Below are positions 1 to 6,146 of a stretch of DNA of 7,306 nucleotides, piece after piece (the first letter of the stretch is position 1; the number at the start of each line of letters is the position of its first letter). The stretch spans positions 1 through 7,306 of the forward strand of contig VBGV01000091.1 in NCBI GenBank assembly GCA_005880755.1, in the 5' to 3' direction. Made by a program: the position numbers and the translations under genes. Under the pieces are notes generated by a model. That model was given only the letters and a program-made list of their open reading frames with translations. It was not told the DNA's origin and ran no database searches. The stretch is from Chloroflexota bacterium. Its GTDB lineage: Bacteria; Chloroflexota; Dormibacteria; Dormibacterales; Dormibacteraceae.

Positions 1-752
1 GAGGCTCCCGTTGCCACCTGCTTCCGCAGCCAGCGCTCGCCGCTCGCGATGTGGGCGGTCGCCGCGGCTCGAGCCAGTTCCGGGTCGCCCTGCATGATCG
101 CCTCGTAGATCCGGCGGTGCTCTTCGCGCGTGACGTCCAGCGCGTTGTCCGCGGCCCGGCCGTGCCACAGACGGACGCGGTGCATGCGCAGCGAAAGGGT
201 GGCCAGCAGCGAGATCAGGACCGGGTTTCCGGTCGCCCGCGCGATCACAGCGTGAAACGCTACGTCAGCTTCGACGAGCTCTTCGACTCCCTGCGCGTCG
301 CGCATCTGATCGAGGCTCAACGCAAGCTCCTTCTTCCCCACTTCGTCGATGCGAGCGGCGGCCAGCGCCGCCGCGGCGGCTTCGAGGATGCGGCGGACCT
401 CATACAGCGCCACCGCTCCCTCTCCGAGCAGCAGGTGGCTGACAAAACCGGTGCTCTCGAGCAGCAGGTCGGGCTCCAGGCTGCTGACGTAGGTGCCATC
501 GCCCTGGCGCACCTCCAGCACCCGCAGCTGGGAGAGCGCGCGGACGGCTTCGCGAAGGGAGTTGCGGGACAGGCCGAGCTCGGCGGCCAGCTCGCTCTCT
601 TTGGGCAGCCGGTCGCCCGGACCCCAGGCACCTGACACAATTCGCTCTCGGATCTTGTCGATGGCGTCGTCGGTGACGCTCGGGGCGCGGGCGGCGCGCC
701 GTTTGCGTTGTGATCCATTGTCGGCCAGAGGTCGGAGGTTCGGTGCCTTCAT
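1..752 (-). CDS. GntR-family transcriptional regulator, FadR subfamily (FCD domain), 3' end cut by window edge
   Basis: Translating the minus strand from the ATG at 752 gives 250 uninterrupted codons that run off the left edge without a stop. Residues about 27-90 form a GntR winged helix-turn-helix, with RLPKESELAAELGLS at 48-62 and the recognition helix up to about residue 73, followed by a wing with QGDGTYV at 83-89. Residues about 113-245 match the all-helical FCD ligand domain. Asp163, His167, His212 and His234 fit its D-x3-H...H...H metal site, and the 22-residue gap between the last two histidines is typical. In this family the metal usually helps bind a carboxylate effector such as a sugar acid. 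The gene is divergent from the dehydrogenase and transporter genes, so a local, probably repressing role is inferred. Only the last few residues can be missing. I see no good ribosome-binding site or clear minus-strand promoter before the ATG. Confidence 0.93.
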   Translation of the reverse strand, partial: MKAPNLRPLADNGSQRKRRAARAPSVTDDAIDKIRERIVSGAWGPGDRLPKESELAAELGLSRNSLREAVRALSQLRVLEVRQGDGTYVSSLEPDLLLESTGFVSHLLLGEGAVALYEVRRILEAAAAALAAARIDEVGKKELALSLDQMRDAQGVEELVEADVAFHAVIARATGNPVLISLLATLSLRMHRVRLWHGRAADNALDVTREEHRRIYEAIMQGDPELARAAATAHIASGERWLRKQVATGA

Positions 753-779
753 GGCGTCAAGAACGGGTGAGGAAACCTA

Positions 780-794
780 GTTTGATTGACAAAC
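780..794. promoter_or_regulatory. Candidate operator: GTTTG-N5-CAAAC inverted repeat overlapping the -35 box
   Basis: A perfect 5-bp inverted repeat with a 5-nt spacer lies between the divergent regulator and dehydrogenase genes and covers the plus-strand -35 hexamer. Its core differs at one position from the TNGTNNNACNA pattern commonly given for FadR-type regulators. A closely similar element overlaps the -35 box of the binding-protein promoter near 3313. Binding by the adjacent regulator is inferred from position, symmetry and recurrence. Part of the similarity is simply the -35 consensus. Confidence 0.45.
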
Positions 795-815
795 ATCGGA
801 GCTTCAGCATATAGC
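786..815 (+). promoter_or_regulatory. Sigma70-like promoter for the dehydrogenase gene, probably giving a leaderless transcript
   Basis: A perfect -35 hexamer TTGACA (786-791) is followed after 18 nt by TATAGC (810-815), a moderate -10 match. Alternatively ATATAG at 809-814 gives a 17-nt spacer. Transcription would be expected to start 6-8 nt after the -10, at about 821-823, which is the first base of the ATG at 823 or just before it. The AAGG at 817-820 is too close to the ATG to be a normal Shine-Dalgarno sequence. Confidence 0.6.
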
Positions 816-822
816 TAAGGCA

Positions 823-1593
823 ATGGGCAGGCTAGACGGCAAGGTATGCGTGATCACAGGCGCAGGCTCGGGCATCGGGCAGGCGAGCGCGCTTCTCTTT
901 GCACGTGAAGGCGCCCGCGTGGTCGTGTCCGACATCGACCTCGACGCCGCACGCGACACGGCGCAGGAGATCACGAAGGCGGGAGGACAGGCGGTCGCCG
1001 AGCAGGTCGACGTCACCGACGAGGCACAGACCACGGACCTGGCCGGGCGGGTCGTGCGGCGCTTCGAGCGAGTCGACGTGCTGTTCAACAACGCCGGCAT
1101 CGGCGGGGTCGGCGACGTCCTGGAGACCGAGCCCGACCTGTTCGACCGCGTGATGCGGGTCAACGTCCGCGGCGTCTATCTGATGAGCAGGGCGATCGTC
1201 CCGCACATGATCACGCAGCGGTCCGGTTCGATCATCAACATGTCGTCGTGCATCGCCGACATCGGCCTCGCGCGGCGCGTCTCATACGCCGCCTCCAAGG
1301 GCGCGGTGCTGTCGATGACGAAATCGATGCAGGTCGACCTCGCGCCGCATGGGATCCGGGTCAACGCGCTGCTGCCCGGAACGATCCTGACGCCGTTCGT
1401 CGAGCGCTACCTGAAGGAGTCCTACGCCGACCCCGAAGAAGGCATGGCCGCGATCCGCAAGCGCCAGCTCACCAACGACCTGGGGCAGCCTGAGGACGTC
1501 GCGAACGCGGCGCTCTACCTCGCGTCCGACGAATCACGATTTGTGATGGCGTCCGGATTGGTGGTCGACGGCGGGGTCAGCGGAACCAAATAA
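823..1593 (+). CDS. Short-chain dehydrogenase/reductase, candidate 2-keto-3-deoxy-L-fuconate (or L-fucose) dehydrogenase
   Basis: This is a classical SDR of 256 aa, the usual length. The cofactor loop TGAGSGIG is at residues 12-19, and Asp37 at the end of the second strand predicts NAD(H) preference. NNAG is at 89-92, and the catalytic tetrad is Asn114, Ser142, Tyr155 and Lys159. The opening residues MGRLDGKV and several internal blocks resemble the BDH2/DHRS6 and fuconate-pathway dehydrogenase group. From memory, Arg152, Arg195 and Arg214 align with Arg144, Arg188 and Arg205, the residues proposed to bind the substrate carboxylate in human BDH2. That favours a sugar-acid substrate over a free sugar. 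Two permease genes follow after 15 nt and an L-fuconate dehydratase lies downstream, so oxidation of 2-keto-3-deoxy-L-fuconate is the leading guess and L-fucose dehydrogenase the main alternative. The enzyme should be cytosolic. The start is supported by homology and by the promoter position. Confidence 0.9.
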   Translation: MGRLDGKVCVITGAGSGIGQASALLFAREGARVVVSDIDLDAARDTAQEITKAGGQAVAEQVDVTDEAQTTDLAGRVVRRFERVDVLFNNAGIGGVGDVLETEPDLFDRVMRVNVRGVYLMSRAIVPHMITQRSGSIINMSSCIADIGLARRVSYAASKGAVLSMTKSMQVDLAPHGIRVNALLPGTILTPFVERYLKESYADPEEGMAAIRKRQLTNDLGQPEDVANAALYLASDESRFVMASGLVVDGGVSGTK

Positions 1594-1608
1594 AGCCGGT
1601 GTGATCGC

Positions 1609-2478
1609 TTGCGACTGACGCGTCGCGACAGGCTGTTCCTGTTCGCGCCGCTCGCGTTTCTACTCGCCGGCTGGCTCGTCCTTCCCGCGCTCCTCGGCCT
1701 GCTCGCGACCTTCTCCACCTACTCGCCATTCGCGACCAGCGTGCAGTTTTCGGGACTCGCCAACTACGCGGCGGTCGTCCGCGACCCGTTGTTCGTCGCC
1801 GCGGCCCGCAACGTGGCTGTCTTCACCCTGGTGGCCGTGCCGCTCGAGCTCGTGATCGGGTTCAGCGTCGCCTATATGCTGCGCCGCCCGTTTCAAGGGC
1901 GCGCGGCGCTGCGGGTCCTCCTGCTGCTGCCCTGGCTGGTCAGCCCCATCGCGAGCGGAGTGATGTGGCATTTCCTGTTCGGCGGCGCGACCGGCATCGT
2001 GGATTTCGTCCTGGGCTGGCTTGGCCGGCCGGACATGCCCTCGCCTCTGGGCGACCTTCGTCTTGCGCTTCTCGCCGTGATCGCGGTCGAGGTCTGGCGG
2101 ATGGCTCCGTTCGTGACGTTCCTGCTGCTGCCGAGCCTGGCTTCGATCCCAACCGAGCGATGGGAGGAGGCGACCCTGAGCGGCGCCTCGTGGACGGGAC
2201 GGGTGAGACATGTCGCCATCCCCGCCGTCCGCCCTCTGCTGCTCACGATCACGATGCTGCTCACCGGCCTCTCGTTGGGGACGTTCGACGCGGTCTTGAT
2301 CCTGACCGGGGGCGGCCCGGGCACGGCGACGGTGACACCCGCCCTCTACAGCTACAACCGCGCCTTCGGAGTCAACGACTGGCCCGTGGGCGCCACCTCG
2401 GGATGGTTGATCGCGGCGGCCGTCCTCGGCGCGGGACTCATCTACGTCCGGTTGTCGAGGACAAAGGTCGCCGATTGA
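1609..2478 (+). CDS. ABC sugar transporter permease, MalF/UgpA type (first pair)
   Basis: This 289-aa hydrophobic protein has the usual length and about six membrane segments (for example residues 9-33, 69-90 and 102-124). The EAA loop that contacts the ATPase lies around residues 186-205, with Glu187, Ala188, Gly192 and Pro205. The C-terminal LTGGGPGTAT at 232-241 is characteristic of MalF/UgpA-like subunits of carbohydrate transporters. It should form a heterodimeric channel with the next gene product. The only plausible start in this frame is TTG at 1609, because a stop lies at 1591 and the GTG at 1601 is out of frame. Ribosome-binding potential is weak, which suggests coupling to the dehydrogenase gene 15 nt upstream. 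No binding-protein gene lies beside this pair on its own transcript. The substrate is inferred only from context. Confidence 0.92.
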   Translation: MRLTRRDRLFLFAPLAFLLAGWLVLPALLGLLATFSTYSPFATSVQFSGLANYAAVVRDPLFVAAARNVAVFTLVAVPLELVIGFSVAYMLRRPFQGRAALRVLLLLPWLVSPIASGVMWHFLFGGATGIVDFVLGWLGRPDMPSPLGDLRLALLAVIAVEVWRMAPFVTFLLLPSLASIPTERWEEATLSGASWTGRVRHVAIPAVRPLLLTITMLLTGLSLGTFDAVLILTGGGPGTATVTPALYSYNRAFGVNDWPVGATSGWLIAAAVLGAGLIYVRLSRTKVAD

Positions 2479-3284
2479 AGCTTCGAGGCGCGCTCGTGGC
2501 CGTAACCCTCCTCGCGTTTCTGCTTCCCTTGTTGTGGACGGCGCTCGCGTCGCTTGGAGTGCTGCCCGACAACAGCAGCCGTCCGCCATCGTGGCGAGGG
2601 TCCGTATCGCTGGATCATTTCGCCGAGGTCGGGATCGCCGAGCCGGCGTTCTGGCAAGAGCTCGTGACGAGCGTTCTCACGGCCGCGTGCGCCGCGGCGA
2701 TCGCGGTGGGCGCGGGCTTTCTTGCCGCATTCGGCCTTGCTCGCGCCCCGTTTCGATCCAGCCGCGTGGTCACGCAGGGATTCCTCGTTCTCGCCAGCCT
2801 TCCGGCCATGGCCTATGTGATTCCGTTGAGCGACCTCATGCGGCGAGTCCACCTCCTGGACACGTTCGCCGCGGTGGTTCTGAGCGAAGCAGCCGCCACG
2901 GCGCCTCTTGCGGTATTCGTCCTCCACGGCGCCGTCGCGCAGCTGGCGCCTGAATGGGAGGAGGCCGCGGTGCTCGACGGCGCGGGGCTCTTTCGCGTGA
3001 TCGGCCGCGTCGTCCTGCCGCTGGTCGCGCCAAGCGTCGTCGCGACCGCGGTTGTGCTCTTCGTGCTCGACTGGAACATGCTGCTCGTCCCGCTCGTGCT
3101 GACTTCGGGCGAGATCAAGACGATTCCCCTCGGGCTGTCCGACTTCTTCACCTTCGAGCGGGAGCTCGACTGGCCGACGGCGGCCGCGGCGCTGATCGTC
3201 TCGCTGGCCCCGGTGGCGGTCCTGGCCGGCATCTTCCACCGGGTGCTCAACCGATTCGCGCTGGACCTCCGCACGGGCGAATGA
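2475..3284 (+). CDS. ABC sugar transporter permease, MalG/UgpE type (first pair)
   Basis: The reading frame stays open far upstream inside the preceding gene, but the protein begins at the TTG at 2475, which overlaps the previous stop codon as TTGA. This gives MKLRGALVAV and a first membrane segment at about residues 5-28. The 269-aa product fits a short MalG-like permease. The EAA loop is at residues 162-182, with Glu163, Ala164, Asp168, Gly169 and Pro182. The 4-nt overlap implies translational coupling and matched synthesis with the MalF-like partner. It belongs to the inner-membrane channel of an importer whose ATPase is not in the window. The N-terminal half is less family-typical than the EAA region. 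I see no hairpin terminator directly after the stop, so some read-through into the binding-protein gene is possible. Confidence 0.88.
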   Translation: MKLRGALVAVTLLAFLLPLLWTALASLGVLPDNSSRPPSWRGSVSLDHFAEVGIAEPAFWQELVTSVLTAACAAAIAVGAGFLAAFGLARAPFRSSRVVTQGFLVLASLPAMAYVIPLSDLMRRVHLLDTFAAVVLSEAAATAPLAVFVLHGAVAQLAPEWEEAAVLDGAGLFRVIGRVVLPLVAPSVVATAVVLFVLDWNMLLVPLVLTSGEIKTIPLGLSDFFTFERELDWPTAAAALIVSLAPVAVLAGIFHRVLNRFALDLRTGE

Positions 3285-3312
3285 GCCCCCTATACATCCG
3301 ATGACTAGCCAG

Positions 3313-3327
3313 TTTGTGCTTGACAAA
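3313..3327. promoter_or_regulatory. Candidate operator: TTTGT-N5-ACAAA inverted repeat overlapping the -35 box
   Basis: A perfect 5-bp inverted repeat with a 5-nt spacer covers the -35 hexamer of the binding-protein promoter. With its flanks it shares AGTTTG, TTGACAAA and a following TCGG with the element at 780-799, although the internal spacing differs by 2 nt. This fits control of both transcription units by the same regulator, most simply the FadR-type protein encoded at 1-752. No binding evidence is available from the sequence. Confidence 0.45.
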
Positions 3328-3348
3328 TCGGCCCTAACCCGCTAAAAA
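3320..3348 (+). promoter_or_regulatory. Sigma70-like promoter for the binding-protein and second permease operon
   Basis: TTGACA (3320-3325) and TAAAAA (3343-3348) are separated by the optimal 17 nt. Transcription would start near 3355, leaving a leader of about 73 nt before the ATG at 3428. The region is AT-richer than its surroundings. This internal promoter would let the binding protein be expressed independently of the dehydrogenase and first permease pair. Confidence 0.6.
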
Positions 3349-3427
3349 TCCCATATTCATCGGATATGCCGGTGGCTCGGCGTGCTGGGCCGGCGGCGTC
3401 TTTCGCAACAAGAGGGGATAAAGAGAG

Positions 3428-4912
3428 ATGAGTCGAGTCCTGGCGAGAGCCGTGGTTCTTTTGGTATTCGTGGCGGCCTGCAGCAACGGGTCGAACACGT
3501 CCTCGAACCAATCGTTCAGCGGCACGACGATCCGCGTCGTGACGTTCACCGGCCCTCAGATCGCGGAGCCGTTGCAGCGTCGCGCGCCCGACTTCGAGAA
3601 GGCAACGGGTGCCAAGGTGCAGATCATCACCGTGCCGTTCTCCGACCTGTACCAGAAGCTCCTCACCGACTTCGCCACCAAGACCAACTCTTATGACGCG
3701 ACGGTCTTCGACCCGCAGTGGATGGGCGACTACGTGCCGCCCGGATACCTCGAAGACCTGACCGACCGGGTGAAGAACGACTCGGCCCTGCAGTGGAACG
3801 ACATCGCGCCGTTCTTCCGCGACTTCAGCGCGACGTTCAAGGGCAAGGTCTACACGATTCCCCTCGACGGCGACTTCCAGATGGTCTATTACCGCAAGGA
3901 CCTCCTCCAGAAGGACGGCCTTCAGCCGCCGGCAACGTGGGACGACTACATCAGCATCGCCCAGCACTTCCAGGGCAAGGACTTGAACGGCGACGGCAAG
4001 CCCGACTACGGCTCATGTCTGGCCATGAAGCGCAGCGCGCAGTCGTACTGGGCGTGGATTTCGATCGCGGCGGCGTACCTGCAGAGCCAGGGCACGAAGC
4101 AGGGCGCATTCTTCAACACCGACAACATGCAGCCGCTGACGAACAACCCGGCGGCGGCCGCGGCCCTGACCGTCTACAAGACTCTTTCCAAGATCGGGCC
4201 TCCTGAGCAGCTCAACCAGGACGTCGGCGACTCGCGCGGCCTGTTCGTGACCGGCCGCTGCGCCCTGTCCCTCGATTGGGGCGACATCGGCCCGCTCGCG
4301 GTCGACAAGACTCAGTCCACCGTGCAGGACAAGGTCGGGGCAATCATTCTGCCCGGATCGAAGAAGGTACTCGACCGGTCGAGCAATCAGCTGGTCGACT
4401 GCAACGCGACCCTGTGCCCCTACGCGACCAACGGCGTCAACCACTCTCCATTCGCCGCCTTCGGCGGCTGGTCAGGCGCGATCAACAAAGCGGCCTCGGC
4501 CAAGGTCAAGGACGCCGCGTTCGCGTTCCTCTCCTACATGTCGCAGCCGGCCCAGTCGAGCGTCGACGTGACCATTGGCAAGACCGGGTTCAACCCGTAC
4601 CGTACCTCGCACTTCAACAACATGGGTCCCTGGACCGCTTCAGGCATGAGCGAGACGGCTGCGAACGACTACCTCGGCGCCATCAAGTCGAGCCTGCAGA
4701 GCCCGAACATGGTCCTCGACCTGCGCATCCCGCAGACGGCGTTCTACCAGCAGACCGCGCTGGACACGGCTCTCGCTCAGTTCCTGGCCGGTGAGATCTC
4801 ACTGACCCAGTGCATGACTCAGATCACCAATCAATGGAACTCGAAGACGGAGGAGATCGGCCGCGCGTCACAGCTGGACGCCTACAGATCCAGCCTCAGC
4901 ATCACGAAGTAA
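3428..4912 (+). CDS. Extracellular sugar-binding lipoprotein of an ABC importer (family 1 solute-binding protein)
   Basis: This 494-aa protein is somewhat longer than typical family 1 binding proteins. It starts with a lipoprotein signal peptide: Arg3 and Arg7, a hydrophobic stretch, and lipobox VAAC at 15-18 with Cys18 as the lipidation site. A polar Ser/Asn-rich linker follows. The mature part opens with a strand at about 33-40, then the helix with DFEKATG at 55-61 and the YDATVFDPQWMGDY segment, all typical of UgpB/MalE-like proteins. DLNGDGKPDYG at 185-195 resembles a calcium-binding loop, a common insertion in this family. Five cysteines besides Cys18 are present (197, 278, 325, 330, 462), so disulfides are possible. 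It would capture sugar outside the membrane and deliver it to the permeases. AGAGGGG at 3411-3417 is a reasonable Shine-Dalgarno sequence for the ATG. The fucose-type substrate is inferred from the downstream dehydratase. Confidence 0.93.
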   Translation: MSRVLARAVVLLVFVAACSNGSNTSSNQSFSGTTIRVVTFTGPQIAEPLQRRAPDFEKATGAKVQIITVPFSDLYQKLLTDFATKTNSYDATVFDPQWMGDYVPPGYLEDLTDRVKNDSALQWNDIAPFFRDFSATFKGKVYTIPLDGDFQMVYYRKDLLQKDGLQPPATWDDYISIAQHFQGKDLNGDGKPDYGSCLAMKRSAQSYWAWISIAAAYLQSQGTKQGAFFNTDNMQPLTNNPAAAAALTVYKTLSKIGPPEQLNQDVGDSRGLFVTGRCALSLDWGDIGPLAVDKTQSTVQDKVGAIILPGSKKVLDRSSNQLVDCNATLCPYATNGVNHSPFAAFGGWSGAINKAASAKVKDAAFAFLSYMSQPAQSSVDVTIGKTGFNPYRTSHFNNMGPWTASGMSETAANDYLGAIKSSLQSPNMVLDLRIPQTAFYQQTALDTALAQFLAGEISLTQCMTQITNQWNSKTEEIGRASQLDAYRSSLSITK

Positions 4913-4918
4913 GCCCAC

Positions 4919-4947
4919 GGGCGGCGGGGTCACGCACCTCGCCGCCC
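4919..4947 (+). terminator. Strong intercistronic hairpin after the binding-protein gene (attenuator or mRNA stabiliser)
   Basis: GGGCGGCGGGGT (4919-4930) pairs with ACCTCGCCGCCC (4936-4947) to form a 12-bp stem with one G-U pair and a 5-nt loop. It begins 6 nt after the binding-protein stop codon. No T tract follows (CTCCCCATCCC), so it is not a classical intrinsic terminator. It more likely protects the 3' end of the binding-protein message or causes partial termination, giving more binding protein than permease. Confidence 0.7.
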
Positions 4948-4980
4948 CTCCCCATCCCATTCAGTGCCAGGAACTGGTGA

Positions 4981-4986
4981 AAAGGA
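4981..4986 (+). promoter_or_regulatory. Ribosome-binding site (AAAGGA) that selects the GTG start at 4997
   Basis: AAAGGA is 10 nt before the GTG at 4997 and 16 nt before the ATG at 5003. The more upstream GTG at 4964 has no purine-rich sequence before it, and its leader overlaps the exit of the hairpin. The site therefore favours 4997, with 5003 as an alternative. Confidence 0.6.
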
Positions 4987-4996
4987 TTCCGTCTCT

Positions 4997-6142
4997 GTGA
5001 GCATGCACGCGTCGGCGCGCGCGGTGAGTGCCGCGGCCTCCTGGTGGCGGCCGATGGCCTCGCGCCTCGACCGCGTCGCGGGGGGTGTGTTCATCCTCCC
5101 GGCGGTGGTGGTCATCCTCGCCTTCTCGATCTTTCCGCTTCTCAGCTCGCTCTATGTGTCTCTCTCACGCCTGGGCTTCGCGCAGGGCGGCGTGGAGCTG
5201 AAGTTTGTGGGGTTCGACAACTATGCGAAGCTGCTTTTCGGCATCGATCGCCCGCACTTTCTCGGCGTGACCGGCCCGCTCACGCCGATCGGAATTGCGG
5301 TCTTGCTCGCCATCTACGGCTTGTTCGCCCTTCTCCTCTATCGGTACGCGCGCGGCCCGAATCGCACCATCGGCGGGCTGGTCGGCCGGGTGCTGGCGAC
5401 CGCCATCGCCGGCACGCTCGTCTGGCTCATCGTGAACACCGTCCTGACCAGTGGGCGTCCGGGCACGCTGGTCGTGACGCTGGTCTATGTCGCGGTCGAC
5501 GTGTCCGTCCAGTACCTGCTCGGCCTCGGGCTGGCCTTGCTCGTCGTGCAGCACCTCCCGGGAAGACGCTTTTTCCGGGTGGTCTTCTTACTCCCGATGA
5601 TGATCACCCCCGTCGGTGTCGCCTACCTGTTCCGGATGATTGTTGACACGAGCAAGGGTCCGCTGTACCCGCTGTGGGCGCACTTCGGATTGACGGACAT
5701 TTCGTGGGTCACCAATCCATGGGGCGCGCGACTGGCGGTGATGGTCGGCGATGTCTGGCAGTGGACGCCGTTCATCTTCATCGTGCTGCTGGCCGCGATC
5801 GAAACGCTGCCCCATGAGCTGGTCGAGGCGGCCGTCGTCGACGGAGCAAACCGCTGGCAGGTGTTCTGGCGGATCACCTTTCCGCAGATCCTGCCCGCGA
5901 CGATCACCGTGGTGCTGATCCGCATCATCGAGGGCTTCAAGATCGTCGACCTGCCGAACGTCCTCACCAACGGAGGCCCTGGAACGGCAACGGAATCGCT
6001 GACCCTGCATGCCTACACGATCTGGCGAGCGCTCGACATCGGAGGCTCCGCGGCAGTCGCCTACATGCTGCTCATCGTGGTGACCTTCGTCGGCATTTCC
6101 TACGTCAACCTCTTCCGCCCCCGCGCGGCGACGGCGGCCTGA
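4997..6142 (+). CDS. ABC sugar transporter permease, MalF/UgpA type with extra N-terminal membrane hairpin (second pair)
   Basis: Read from the GTG at 4997, this is a 381-aa permease, well above the roughly 290-310 aa of typical MalF/UgpA-like subunits. The first membrane segment is at about 28-52, followed by the family-typical FVGFDNYAKLL at 70-80. An unusual stretch of about 75 residues then holds two extra hydrophobic segments (about 97-115 and 130-151) before the normal core resumes near 158. LLPMMITPVGVAYLF at 198-212 is core-typical. The EAA loop has Glu277, Ala278, Ala279, Asp282, Gly283 and Pro296, and a GGPGTATE motif follows further on. It should pair with the next gene product and receive sugar from the upstream lipoprotein. 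The GTG at 4964 is a longer but less likely start. No ATPase gene is adjacent. Confidence 0.92.
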   Translation: MSMHASARAVSAAASWWRPMASRLDRVAGGVFILPAVVVILAFSIFPLLSSLYVSLSRLGFAQGGVELKFVGFDNYAKLLFGIDRPHFLGVTGPLTPIGIAVLLAIYGLFALLLYRYARGPNRTIGGLVGRVLATAIAGTLVWLIVNTVLTSGRPGTLVVTLVYVAVDVSVQYLLGLGLALLVVQHLPGRRFFRVVFLLPMMITPVGVAYLFRMIVDTSKGPLYPLWAHFGLTDISWVTNPWGARLAVMVGDVWQWTPFIFIVLLAAIETLPHELVEAAVVDGANRWQVFWRITFPQILPATITVVLIRIIEGFKIVDLPNVLTNGGPGTATESLTLHAYTIWRALDIGGSAAVAYMLLIVVTFVGISYVNLFRPRAATAA

Positions 6143-6146
6143 CGCG

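Larger units (their letters stand above)
3296..3365. repeat. Widely spaced 9-bp inverted repeat flanking the binding-protein promoter
   Basis: ATCCGATGA at 3296-3304 is the exact reverse complement of TCATCGGAT at 3357-3365. The arms are 52 nt apart and bracket both the -35/-10 pair and the candidate operator. A related CATCGGA lies at 794-800 in the first control region, just after its TTGACAAA. The arms could be half-sites for a looping regulator or a chance match. Confidence 0.35.

Noticed and set aside
317..718. Minus-strand 133-codon frame starting MDHNANG inside the regulator
   Set aside because: It is a shifted frame of the same region. The frame starting at 752 carries all recognisable regulator motifs and stays open to the window edge.
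51..780. Plus-strand open frames of 194 and 95 codons over the left end
   Set aside because: They are antisense to the FadR-type regulator, whose minus-strand frame has clear winged-helix and FCD motifs. Their Arg/Ala-rich translations show no domain and arise from high GC content.
1965..2474. N-terminal extension of the second permease of the first pair
   Set aside because: The frame is open from 1965, but this part overlaps the upstream permease and is Arg/Asp-rich without membrane segments. A membrane protein beginning MKLRGALVAV at 2475 fits the family.
1660..2589. Long minus-strand open frame (309 codons) opposite the first permease pair
   Set aside because: The translation is low-complexity and rich in Arg, Gln and Asp, with no start context or domain. 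It is typical of antisense frames in GC-rich genes that encode hydrophobic proteins.
2442..3326. Minus-strand open frame opposite the second permease (294 codons)
   Set aside because: Charged antisense translation without family motifs. The plus strand has a clear EAA loop and membrane helices.
4919..4960. Classical Rho-independent terminator ending the operon after the binding-protein gene
   Set aside because: The hairpin is strong but is followed by C-rich sequence, not a T tract, and the cognate permease genes follow without a new recognisable promoter.
4964..4996. Upstream GTG start for the second-pair MalF-like permease
   Set aside because: No ribosome-binding site precedes it and the 11 extra residues are polar with no family match. 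AAAGGA at 4981 favours the GTG at 4997.
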